NCBI GenBank assembly: GCA_022826205.1 | Contig: JAJDVJ010000121.1 | Location: 1-60,491, forward strand | From: Silicimonas sp. | GTDB taxonomy: Bacteria; Pseudomonadota; Alphaproteobacteria; Rhodobacterales; Rhodobacteraceae | DNA length: 60,491 nucleotides | Direction of reading: 5' to 3' | In this document: positions 53,585 through 60,491 of the stretch, piece after piece | Layout: each line of letters opens with the position of its first letter | Position numbering within the stretch: the first letter of the stretch is position 1 | Program-made: the position numbers and the translations under genes | Notes under the pieces: generated by a model | The model's input: only the letters and a program-made list of their open reading frames with translations | What the model was told of the DNA's origin: nothing | Databases searched by the model: none

Positions 53585-54708
53585 CGGATCCACGCCCGCT
53601 TCCCCGCGCAGCCGAGCCGTTCGTCGGATTTCCCGCTGTCTTGCGCTCCCATGGGTTTGCGGTCGGTCCCGACCAGACCATCGGATTTCTTGAGGCGATC
53701 GAGCTGTTGGGACCGCGCAACGTCGAGGACGTCCGCCGCGCCGGGATCGCCATGCTTGCGATCCCCAAGGACCGGCAGGACGAATTCGACGCGCTCTTCC
53801 GTGCCTACTTTCTGGGGATGACCGCGCCTGGCGCGGTTGAAGCCGAAGACCAAACGGTTGCAGCCCACGAGCCGACCGGGGCCAGCGAAGAGCGGGATGC
53901 GGTTGATCCTGATGCCGCGACCGGCCAAGAGGCCACGGCCATTGAGCGGCTGTCGCGCCGCGAATTTGCGGAGGAAGACCCAAGTTCGGCCCTGGCACGT
54001 TTTCAACGCCTCGCGCCCGCCAGGCTGCCGCGGCGACTGTCGTACCGTTTTGCACCTGATCGGGGCGGCAAGCTGCTGGATATGCGTCGGACTCTGCGCG
54101 ATGCCGCAAAGCGGGACGGCGAGGTCTTCACACTTGCACGTCGCCGCCGCAAGAATCGACAGCGCAAGATCGTCTTGCTGATTGACGTATCCGGATCGAT
54201 GAAAGACCGAACAGAGGCTGCAATGACATTCGCACACGCGTTGACCGGCGCGGCGGACCGTGCGGAGGTCTTTACGCTTGGCACCCGATTGACACGACTG
54301 ACACCTGCGTTGCGGGTGCGCAATCGGGCAAGGGCGTTGGAGCGCGCCTCTGCACTTGTTGCCGACGTTGATGGAGGCACGCGGATAGGCGAATCGCTGA
54401 CTACCTTCCTTGCAGTGCCGCGCTATGCCGGCATTGCTCGTGGCGCGGCAATTGTCGTCCTGTCCGACGGCCTGGAACGCGGGTCGCCAACGCTGATGCT
54501 GGAATCGGTTCGCCGACTTTCCAAGCTGGCCTGGCGCGTGGATTGGCTGACACCGCTGGCATCGGATCGGGATTACGTGCCTTCAACTGGCGGTCTGAGA
54601 GCGATAGTGCCGAGCCTTGATGCATTGGCCGATGGATCAACAAGCGAAGCGGTTGTGGACCATCTCTTGAGCCTTGCATCCCAAGCCCGTCAGGGAAGGG
54701 CCGCATGA
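53581..54708 (+). CDS. VWA-domain protein (CoxE-like)
   Basis: A 375-aa protein. The N-terminal region (VGFPAVLRSHGFAVGPDQTI) is typical of CoxE. The VWA MIDAS starts with KIVLLIDVSGSMKDRTEAAM and is completed by DGGTRIGESLTTFL and VVLSDGLERGSP. It would work with the MoxR ATPase as a chaperone for metal-cofactor maturation. An acidic linker (ATGASEERDAVDPDAAT region) separates the domains. Confidence 0.93.
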   Translation: MTDPRPLPRAAEPFVGFPAVLRSHGFAVGPDQTIGFLEAIELLGPRNVEDVRRAGIAMLAIPKDRQDEFDALFRAYFLGMTAPGAVEAEDQTVAAHEPTGASEERDAVDPDAATGQEATAIERLSRREFAEEDPSSALARFQRLAPARLPRRLSYRFAPDRGGKLLDMRRTLRDAAKRDGEVFTLARRRRKNRQRKIVLLIDVSGSMKDRTEAAMTFAHALTGAADRAEVFTLGTRLTRLTPALRVRNRARALERASALVADVDGGTRIGESLTTFLAVPRYAGIARGAAIVVLSDGLERGSPTLMLESVRRLSKLAWRVDWLTPLASDRDYVPSTGGLRAIVPSLDALADGSTSEAVVDHLLSLASQARQGRAA

Positions 54709-55583
54709 TAGACGCCCATCACCATATATGGCGGCAGAAAGACCTGCCTTGGCTGCTTGGCCCCGAGCGACCAAGGATCTTCGGACCTTACGCAGCGATC
54801 AAAAGGGACTACCCGGTCGAAGAATATTGCTCTGACATCAAGGGTACCGGGATCAACAAGTCGGTCTATGTTCAAACGAACTGGGCACCGAACTGGTTCA
54901 AGGACGAAATTGCCTGGGTTCAGTCCGTTGCGGACAGGATAGGCTGGCCTCATGCAATTGTCGGCTTTCTGGACTTCACGAATGACGATGTCGCTCCTGC
55001 GTTGAAGTCGCTAAAGGATTATTCCCTGCTGAGAGGCTTTCGGCAGCAATTTCACTGGCACGAAAATCCGCTCTATCGGTTTGCCCCCGATCGCAGGCAG
55101 GTTGCGGATCCCCGAGTCGCCGAAAACATCGGAAGGCTCGCGGAACACGGATTCACTTTCGACCTTCAGGTGTTTCCTGGCCAGATGGCGGACGCCGCCG
55201 AGCTCGCTGATGCGTGCCCGGGCGTTACGTTCATTTTGCAGCACGCAGGCATGCTGGAAGATCAATCCCAGGCCGGTTGGAAGGCTTGGCGCACAGCCAT
55301 GACCGACCTTGCGAAACGAAAGAACGTGGTCACGAAACTATCGGCATTCGGAACGTTCATTCACCGCAACGACCCGGACTTCATCGCCGACATCGTGAAG
55401 GAGACCGTCTCAATCTTCGGGGCTGACCGCTGCATGTTCGGATCAAACTTTCCGATCGAGAAGCTCTGGACGAGCTATCAGGACCTAATTGGCGCTTTCG
55501 AGAAAGCGACCGCAAAATTCACCAAGAAGCAGAAATTGCAAATCTTCAACGACACCGCAGCGCGGGTCTACCGCGTCGAATAA
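54705..55583 (+). CDS. amidohydrolase-2 family hydrolase (fuconolactonase-like)
   Basis: A 292-aa metal-dependent hydrolase. MIDAHHHIWRQKDLPWLLGP is the typical start of the L-fuconolactone/L-rhamnonolactone hydrolase branch. FILQHAGMLEDQSQAGWKAW carries the barrel His, and RCMFGSNFPIEKLWTSYQDL contains the terminal ligand region, which normally reads GSDFP or GSNFP. Related enzymes also include 2-pyrone-4,6-dicarboxylate hydrolase. A lactone or amide intermediate is the likely substrate. ATGA overlap with the VWA gene. Confidence 0.88.
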   Translation: MIDAHHHIWRQKDLPWLLGPERPRIFGPYAAIKRDYPVEEYCSDIKGTGINKSVYVQTNWAPNWFKDEIAWVQSVADRIGWPHAIVGFLDFTNDDVAPALKSLKDYSLLRGFRQQFHWHENPLYRFAPDRRQVADPRVAENIGRLAEHGFTFDLQVFPGQMADAAELADACPGVTFILQHAGMLEDQSQAGWKAWRTAMTDLAKRKNVVTKLSAFGTFIHRNDPDFIADIVKETVSIFGADRCMFGSNFPIEKLWTSYQDLIGAFEKATAKFTKKQKLQIFNDTAARVYRVE

Positions 55584-55594
55584 GGGAGTACCCA

Positions 55595-56443
55595 ATGGCC
55601 CTCACCATCCACATACTTGATTTTGGAGACATCGAGCTCGAAGCCAGCTTCTTGGTTCTGGGCCACGACTGCGGCCGTGTTCGCCGTGTTCCGACCTACG
55701 GGTTTCTCATCCTTGGCGGGCGGTACCCGGTTCTGGTCGACACCGGGTATCGCGACAATGCGATCATGGAAACGCTGGGCATGCGCGGGCACTGCTATCA
55801 CGAAAACACCGTAGAGCAGCAACTGTCAAAGCACGGGCTCCGTCCGGGCGACATCCGCTACATCCTGCATACGCATCTGCACATCGACCACGCCGGAAAC
55901 GATGACGACTTTCCTCTTAACACGACGGTCGTGCTGAACCGCCGGGAAATGGAGTTCTCGGTCTCGGGCATCATGTATCCGCAGTACCCCAAGCCGGACA
56001 TCAAGCACCTTGTCGACAGGATCTACGAACCCGAAGCCATTCGTTTCCTGGACCTCGAGATCACGGGTGCGGAAGAGATCATTCCAGGTGTCTGGTGCGA
56101 ACCCGCGGGCGCGCATACCGAAGGATCGATGAACGTGATTGTCGAGACCGCCGATGGGCTGGCCTGCATCTGCGGCGACGTAATTTATGACTTCACCGAT
56201 CAGGTCATCAACCATGTCCGGGTCAACAACTACATGGAACCGCAGGTCACCGGGAACCACGCCGGCTCCAAGCGTTCGGAGAAGGCACAGATCAAGAAAC
56301 TGCTCAACAACTATCGGTACCTGTTGCCGGTGCATGATCGTGGTGCGGTAATCGAGCACGGGCAGGTCGTGGGCCGACTGGGCATGACTTGCCCAGGTTC
56401 CGTGGTGGAAAGCCTGCCGGCCCGCAACTGGTTCCCGGCCTGA
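55595..56443 (+). CDS. metallo-beta-lactamase-fold hydrolase (N-acyl-homoserine-lactonase-like)
   Basis: A 282-aa protein. The zinc motif H-x-H-x-D-H is in YILHTHLHIDHAGNDDDFPL, with further ligands in PAGAHTEGSMNVIVETADG and CICGDVIYDF. VLVDTGYRDNAIMETLGMRG precedes it. The terminal His in NNYRYLLPVHDRGAVIEHGQ completes the site. The family includes AHL lactonases, but in this operon a metabolic lactone is a more natural substrate than a quorum signal (inference). Confidence 0.9.
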   Translation: MALTIHILDFGDIELEASFLVLGHDCGRVRRVPTYGFLILGGRYPVLVDTGYRDNAIMETLGMRGHCYHENTVEQQLSKHGLRPGDIRYILHTHLHIDHAGNDDDFPLNTTVVLNRREMEFSVSGIMYPQYPKPDIKHLVDRIYEPEAIRFLDLEITGAEEIIPGVWCEPAGAHTEGSMNVIVETADGLACICGDVIYDFTDQVINHVRVNNYMEPQVTGNHAGSKRSEKAQIKKLLNNYRYLLPVHDRGAVIEHGQVVGRLGMTCPGSVVESLPARNWFPA

Positions 56444-56453
56444 GGAGTTTGCC

Positions 56454-58019
56454 ATGCCCCATGTTGCGACCGACCCTCGCTTTTCTGAACTGATCGAACT
56501 GAATGCGCCGGTGCGTCAGATCGGCAGCGGCTTCACGTTCACCGAGGGACCGCTGTGGCATCCGCTTGAGCAGCATCTGATCTTTTCGGACATGCCCGGG
56601 GATGTCCGGCGCAGATGGTCAAAGGCAAGCGGCGTCGAAGAGGTCATGCGCCCGTCAAACAAGGGTAACGGCATGACCTATGATGGCGACCTGAATCTCC
56701 TGGTCTGCGAACATGCGACTTCGTCGGTCGCACGCTTCAATCGCGATGGCTCGCGAGAGGTCCTCGCCAGTCACTTCGAGGGCAAGGAACTGAACTCGCC
56801 CAACGACATCTGCGTCCGCTCTGACGGTTCGGCCTATTTCACTGATCCGACCTACGGCAGGATGGAACACTTTGGGGTACCAAGGCCGCTTCAACAGGGG
56901 TTCCAGGGAGTCTACCGACTTCCGTCCGGGCATCGCCCAGGTGATGAACCGCAGCTTGTGTCCGACAGGTACATGTTTGGGCAGCCCAATGGACTTTGCT
57001 TCAGCCCCTGTGAACGGTTCATGTGGGTCAATGACACGGATCAGGCAAACATCCGGATGTTCGATGTCGGTCCAAAGGGCGAACTGGTCCAAGCCCGGCT
57101 CTTCGCAAGCGGCATCAAGGAGGACGGTCGCGCCGGGCTACCTGATGGCATGAAGGCCGATACCAACGGCAACGTCTACGTGACCGGACCTGGAGGCGTT
57201 TGGGTCTATGATTTCCACGGCGTGAAGCTGGGCGAGATTATCGTGCCCGAACAGTCGGCAAACCTGCACTGGGGCGGTGATGACTGGCGAACGCTCTACA
57301 TTTGCGCGACGACCGGCGTCTATGCCGTGAACCTGAAAGCTCAGGGACGGGAGGAGCCTTTCATGCGTGCTCAACCGGGACCCTCACGCGTTTCGACAGG
57401 TGCCCCGGCGGCAATCAATCCACGCAAGACAGCCCTGATCATTCAGGACATGCAAAACGATGTCATCATTGATGGCGGCGCCTTCGCCGAGAGCGGATCG
57501 CCTGCGCACGCCAGGTCGCAGAACGTTGTGGCGAATTCCCGGCGGCTGGCCGATGCTTGCAGGCGTGCGGGCGTGACGGTCATTCACGTGCACTTCATTT
57601 GCGAGCCAGGGCATCCCAAGATTGGCCCCAATGCGCCTCTTTATTCAGGTCTCATCGACGCGGGAGCCATGGTTCGCGGCTCTTGGGGCGCTGCCCCTGT
57701 TGCCGGCCTTGAGCCGCAAGGGTCCGATCTTGTCGTTGAAAAGATGTCGATGAGCCCGTGGGAAACCTCGCGCCTGCAAAGCTATCTCAGGCACGGCGGG
57801 ATAGACACGCTGATCAATACCGGTGCATGGACCAACATGTCTGTCGAACACACTGCCCGCACGGGTGCGGACAAAGGGTTCCGGGTGATCGTGCCTGAGG
57901 ATGCCTGTTCGACCATGAACGACGAGTGGCACAGGGCGTCGATTGATTTTGCGATGGCGAATGTTGCTGAAATTACAAGCGTCGACCGCGTCATCTCTCG
58001 GCTGGGGGCAGGAGGATGA
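56454..58019 (+). CDS. SMP-30/gluconolactonase domain fused to isochorismatase-like domain
   Basis: A 521-aa protein. Residues 1 to about 305 form an SMP-30 propeller: GFTFTEGPLWHP (metal Glu), ELNSPNDICVRSDGSAYFTD, FGQPNGLCFSPCERFMWVND (Asn) and AGLPDGMKADTNGNVYVTGP (Asp). After a short linker, residues about 325-521 form an isochorismatase-type domain: TALIIQDMQNDVIIDGGAFA (Asp) and DLVVEKMSMSPW (Lys). The nucleophile position is Ser463 in WTNMSVEHTA, where cysteine hydrolases have TN-x-C-V-E. The fusion links a lactonase with an amide- or ether-cleaving domain. Confidence 0.9.
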   Translation: MPHVATDPRFSELIELNAPVRQIGSGFTFTEGPLWHPLEQHLIFSDMPGDVRRRWSKASGVEEVMRPSNKGNGMTYDGDLNLLVCEHATSSVARFNRDGSREVLASHFEGKELNSPNDICVRSDGSAYFTDPTYGRMEHFGVPRPLQQGFQGVYRLPSGHRPGDEPQLVSDRYMFGQPNGLCFSPCERFMWVNDTDQANIRMFDVGPKGELVQARLFASGIKEDGRAGLPDGMKADTNGNVYVTGPGGVWVYDFHGVKLGEIIVPEQSANLHWGGDDWRTLYICATTGVYAVNLKAQGREEPFMRAQPGPSRVSTGAPAAINPRKTALIIQDMQNDVIIDGGAFAESGSPAHARSQNVVANSRRLADACRRAGVTVIHVHFICEPGHPKIGPNAPLYSGLIDAGAMVRGSWGAAPVAGLEPQGSDLVVEKMSMSPWETSRLQSYLRHGGIDTLINTGAWTNMSVEHTARTGADKGFRVIVPEDACSTMNDEWHRASIDFAMANVAEITSVDRVISRLGAGG

Positions 58020-58540
58020 CAACGGACAACCACCAACGTACGGAGAGGTACCAGCTCGCCGTTGAACGTCCGGTGACAATCATCGCGACTGCAATGAGCA
58101 TCATTCTTGGCGTTGCCCTGGCAATTGCTCTTGTCCTGAAAATCTACATGCTGGTTCTCACCGACTACGTTTGCGAGGCAGATGGCGCTACGCTTGGAAA
58201 CCTCATTCGCTGCACCGCGACGCTTGAACTGGTGGCGGCCTTTTTTGCGGTCGCCGCAACCGTCAATGCGGCGACAATTCTCATAGTGCCCCGCATTGAG
58301 TTCTTTTCGCGGACGCTTGGATTCGCGGCTGCGGCGGCATTTGTTTCGCTGATGGGAGCGTATGTGGCTGGACACTACGACTGGCGGATGACCTTAGCGT
58401 CAACCGCGCTGTTTGCAGTAGTCTTTTTGGCGATGTCATGGAGGCGATTGTGGAATTCGGCGCCTCTATCCATCGCGTCGAAGGCCCCGCCAAGTCACGG
58501 GACGGAATCCGGCGATGATCGTTCCACGAATTCCTCGTGA
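58016..58540 (+). CDS. hypothetical small membrane protein
   Basis: A 174-aa protein with about four transmembrane helices: IIATAMSIILGVALAIALVL, LELVAAFFAVAATVNAATIL, LGFAAAAAFVSLMGAYVAGH and LASTALFAVVFLAMSWRRLW. Two cysteines (VCEADGA and IRCTATL) flank the first loop and could pair in the periplasm. I do not recognise the family. The ATGA overlap with the fusion gene places it last in the operon. Confidence 0.72.
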   Translation: MTTDNHQRTERYQLAVERPVTIIATAMSIILGVALAIALVLKIYMLVLTDYVCEADGATLGNLIRCTATLELVAAFFAVAATVNAATILIVPRIEFFSRTLGFAAAAAFVSLMGAYVAGHYDWRMTLASTALFAVVFLAMSWRRLWNSAPLSIASKAPPSHGTESGDDRSTNSS

Positions 58541-58584
58541 TACGGCATTGCAGGAAGACTCCTTGGCAACACCGCATTGAGACG

Positions 58585-58599
58585 TACCTGAATCAGGTA
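58585..58599. repeat. 15-bp palindrome between converging genes
   Basis: TACCTGAATCAGGTA is a perfect dyad (7-bp arms, 1-bp centre) in the 158-bp gap between the end of the operon and the end of the aminotransferase gene. The loop is too short for a good terminator, and it may bind a regulator. Nothing else is recognised in this gap. Confidence 0.3.
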
Positions 58600-58698
58600 G
58601 CAGCGTTCCGAGTTGCGGTTCAGCCTCGCGCTACGCGGTTGGTCGCGTGCCTGCGCCATTTCCACATCTGAGGCCGTGCGAGTCTGCTGCGCAGACGG

Positions 58699-59898
58699 TC
58701 ATGCCCGTGCGGCGATCAGTTCTGACGCCTTCAACGCGCCGCCAGGGCAGTGCGGAAGGTCGACGGCCTTCAGGCCTGCCTCAACGGTAGCGAGTGCGCC
58801 GAGAATCATCTGGGCGTTGACATGCCCCATATGGCCAAGCCGAAAGAAGTGGTGCCACTCGGGCGCGGACTTGTCCGCCATGCCGAGGCCGATTCCCAAA
58901 GTGAGTCCCGCACGGCTTTCGCACCATTCCCTGAGCGCGGTTGCCTTCTCCGAGCCGGTGAGCAGGGCCGTTACGGAATGTGATCGTATCGAATGGTCAG
59001 GCGCATTCACTTCAAGAGAGCCTTCCTGTCCCCAATGGTCGAAGGCGGCCCACACGGCTTCGGCAACTGCCGTGTGTCGTGCCCAGATGTTCTCGAGACC
59101 CTCCTCCTCGATCATTAGTAGCGCTTCGCGCAGACCATAGAGATGGTGCACAGGCGCCGTTCCCGCAAAGTACTGGTAGAAGACCTCAGGAACGACGCGC
59201 GTGCGCCAGTCCCAGTAGTAGGTGACGAGATCGGCACCGTTTCTGGCCTGGCTGGCCTTCCCGTTGAAATACACGAAGCCGAGTCCGGGCGGAGTCATCA
59301 GGCCCTTTTGGGAGCCGGCAACCATTACGTCCACGCCCCATGCGTCCATCTCGAAACGGTCGCATCCCAGGGACGCCATGCAATCGACCATGAGGAGTGC
59401 CGGATGGCCAGCATCGTCAATGGCAGACCTTATGGCCTCGATGTCATTGCGAATGCCTGTAGATGTGTCCGTATGAACGGCAAGGATGGCCTTGATTTCG
59501 TGATCACGGTCCTTGCGAAGGCGCTCGACCAGACGTTCCGAGTCGACGGCATTGCGCTGCCCGAAGTCCAGAACTTCCGTTTCGACTCCCATCCGCTGTG
59601 CCACTTCGGACCAACCATGGGCAAACGTACCCGTGGCGAGTGCAACTGCACGCTCGCCCGCGGACAGCGTGTTTGAAATCGCCGCCTCCCAGGCTCCGTG
59701 ACCGTTTGCAATGTAGATTGCCACGTCGTGCTGAGTGCGCGCGACCTGCTTCAGGCGATCGACAATATCGGGCACCATGTTCACAAGTTCGCCCTCGTAG
59801 ATGTTAGGCGCACTTCTGTGCATTGCCATCAATACCCGCTCCGGCATGACCGAGGGGCCAGGTATGGCAAGATACGAAACGCCGCTGGATAGGTTCAT
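58699..59898 (-). CDS. alanine-glyoxylate / serine-glyoxylate aminotransferase-like protein
   Basis: 399 aa from ATG 59898, chosen because GGAG lies 7 bases upstream; an ATG at 59928 and a long open extension to 60141 also exist. LAIPGPSVMPERVLMAMHRS is the conserved start of class V AGXT enzymes. ANGHGAWEAAISNTLSAGER, VHTDTSTGIRNDIEAIRSAI and LLMVDCMASLGCDRFEMDAW follow, and VAGSQKGLMTPPGLGFVYFN holds the PLP-binding Lys. Glyoxylate or pyruvate is the usual acceptor or product. It converges on the catabolic operon. Confidence 0.93.
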   Translation of the reverse strand: MNLSSGVSYLAIPGPSVMPERVLMAMHRSAPNIYEGELVNMVPDIVDRLKQVARTQHDVAIYIANGHGAWEAAISNTLSAGERAVALATGTFAHGWSEVAQRMGVETEVLDFGQRNAVDSERLVERLRKDRDHEIKAILAVHTDTSTGIRNDIEAIRSAIDDAGHPALLMVDCMASLGCDRFEMDAWGVDVMVAGSQKGLMTPPGLGFVYFNGKASQARNGADLVTYYWDWRTRVVPEVFYQYFAGTAPVHHLYGLREALLMIEEEGLENIWARHTAVAEAVWAAFDHWGQEGSLEVNAPDHSIRSHSVTALLTGSEKATALREWCESRAGLTLGIGLGMADKSAPEWHHFFRLGHMGHVNAQMILGALATVEAGLKAVDLPHCPGGALKASELIAARA

Positions 59899-60230
59899 GA
59901 AGTTCGCTCCGGAATCTTGGCCGGACATATTCACATTCCGGTGCCAGAGACAATGCGTGTCGGACGGGGAAGAAGGATTGTCCCAGTCTATTTGCGTTTG
60001 CGGAGGAGGCGCCGACATGGCCAAGAGTTTACCTTCCCTGAGCTCAGCCTGCATGCTTTCAAGCAGCCGGTCGCGGGCATACAGAGACGTCCGCAGGTTG
60101 ATTGACCCGCCCGGCTGCCAAGAAAAACCTGAACTGGACAAGTCCTGGTCGGAGAAAACGCTGCGCCAGCTTGTGCGCGCTGCATCGGCGGGCTAGCTAG
60201 TGCGGCGAGGTGGTCCGAGGAATTGAGGGC
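59899..60230. other. divergent promoter region between aminotransferase and exporter genes
   Basis: The minus strand stays open in the aminotransferase frame to 60141 (LRTSLYARDRLLESMQAELR and onward), but this lies upstream of the normal family N-terminus. No independent gene is recognised. GAGGAATTGAGG at 60216-60227 is the leader of the plus-strand exporter gene. Confidence 0.45.
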
Positions 60231-60491
60231 GTGAGCGAGAATTCCCAGACTTCTGCCGACTGGTCCGGCCCGCACCGTGCGCATTCCAATCGTGAACTGA
60301 TCGGGTGGGTGTGGCGCAACTACCTGAAGGGGCATTGGCCCAAGATTGCCGCTGCGCTTGTGCTGATGGCAATCGAGGGGTCCATGCTCGGTGCGCTCTC
60401 CTACATCGTGCAGCCAATGTTCGATCTGGTTTTCCTGGCCGGGAATCGGGCGGCGGTCTATTGGGTGGCGGGCGTGATCGCCGGCATCTTC
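60231..60491 (+). CDS. MsbA-like ABC exporter, N-terminal part (runs off window)
   Basis: The frame from GTG 60231 stays open to the window end (87 codons). After a polar N-terminus, LIGWVWRNYLKGHWPKIAAA leads into the first transmembrane helices (ALVLMAIEGSMLGALSYIVQ, then PMFDLVFLAGNRAAVYWVAG). This resembles alphaproteobacterial MsbA/lipid-exporter-type ABC half-transporters. The ATPase domain would lie outside the window. Confidence 0.8.
   Translation, partial: MSENSQTSADWSGPHRAHSNRELIGWVWRNYLKGHWPKIAAALVLMAIEGSMLGALSYIVQPMFDLVFLAGNRAAVYWVAGVIAGIF

Noticed and set aside
55595-56443. Quorum-quenching AHL lactonase
   Set aside because: The fold and zinc motif fit, but no luxI/luxR-like gene is nearby and the catabolic context is stronger; kept as lactonase-like only.
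59899-60141. N-terminal extension of the aminotransferase or a separate gene
   Set aside because: The family begins at LAIPGPSVMPERV; the extension is open but has no matching domain, and GGAG supports the start at 59898.

Overview
The window is high-GC DNA from what looks like an alphaproteobacterium, probably Rhodobacterales-like. This rests on gene content only: a pntA-pntB pair with a fused alpha subunit, a Liv-type ABC importer, a Cox-like molybdenum hydroxylase cluster, and many remnants of IS110, IS5, IS3, Tn3-like and ISKra4-like elements. No rRNA, tRNA or CRISPR array was recognised.

Positions 1-4250 hold a compact stress/detoxification block: a divergent LysR regulator cut by the window edge, a VOC-fold protein, a truncated isochorismatase-like gene, a glutathione S-transferase, a hemerythrin-domain protein and a MATE exporter.

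Positions 4250-24500 are an eroded accessory region. It holds an orphan HigA antitoxin beside a beheaded HigB, an intact hipBA module with two likely operators, a frameshifted asparaginase, a PotA-like ATPase cut by an IS110 remnant, an IS5 element nested in an older transposase, palindromic MITE-like elements, Tn3-family relics and a complete second HigBA-type pair. Intact genes lie between: a Gfo/Idh oxidoreductase, an endonuclease/exonuclease/phosphatase-family protein, a phospholipase D/cardiolipin synthase-like protein, a small ion channel, an EamA permease, a glutamate-synthase-like flavoprotein, a TauD dioxygenase and a DUF3047 protein.

Positions 24500-35000 carry a class I amidotransferase-like hydrolase, a D-lyxose isomerase-like protein, a two-gene unit with a nucleotidyltransferase, transhydrogenase pntAB, a 3-hydroxyisobutyrate dehydrogenase-like enzyme, a histidinol-phosphate aminotransferase-like enzyme and a DUF1330/double-cupin protein.

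Positions 35000-60100 are the most striking part. A periplasmic binding protein, a degenerate iron-alcohol-dehydrogenase homologue and an AraC regulator precede a nearly gap-free run of 17 plus-strand genes (38803-58540). The run encodes two Liv permeases, LivG, a LivF fused to a Tm-1/UPF0261 domain, a TIM-barrel PEP-hydrolase-like protein, a flotillin-like protein with a long uninterrupted 11-residue-repeat rod, two SRPBCC (CoxG/MxaD-like) proteins, a molybdenum hydroxylase whose large subunit is split into two genes, a MoxR ATPase and VWA protein, an amidohydrolase-2 lactonase-like enzyme, a metallo-beta-lactamase lactonase-like enzyme, an SMP-30/isochorismatase fusion and a small membrane protein. 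An alanine-glyoxylate aminotransferase-like gene converges on its end. My reading, an inference, is that this is an uncharacterised uptake and oxidative catabolic pathway: import, hydroxylation by a membrane-associated Mo enzyme, opening of lactone or amide intermediates, then transamination. The substrate cannot be read from the sequence. The window ends inside an MsbA-like ABC exporter gene.
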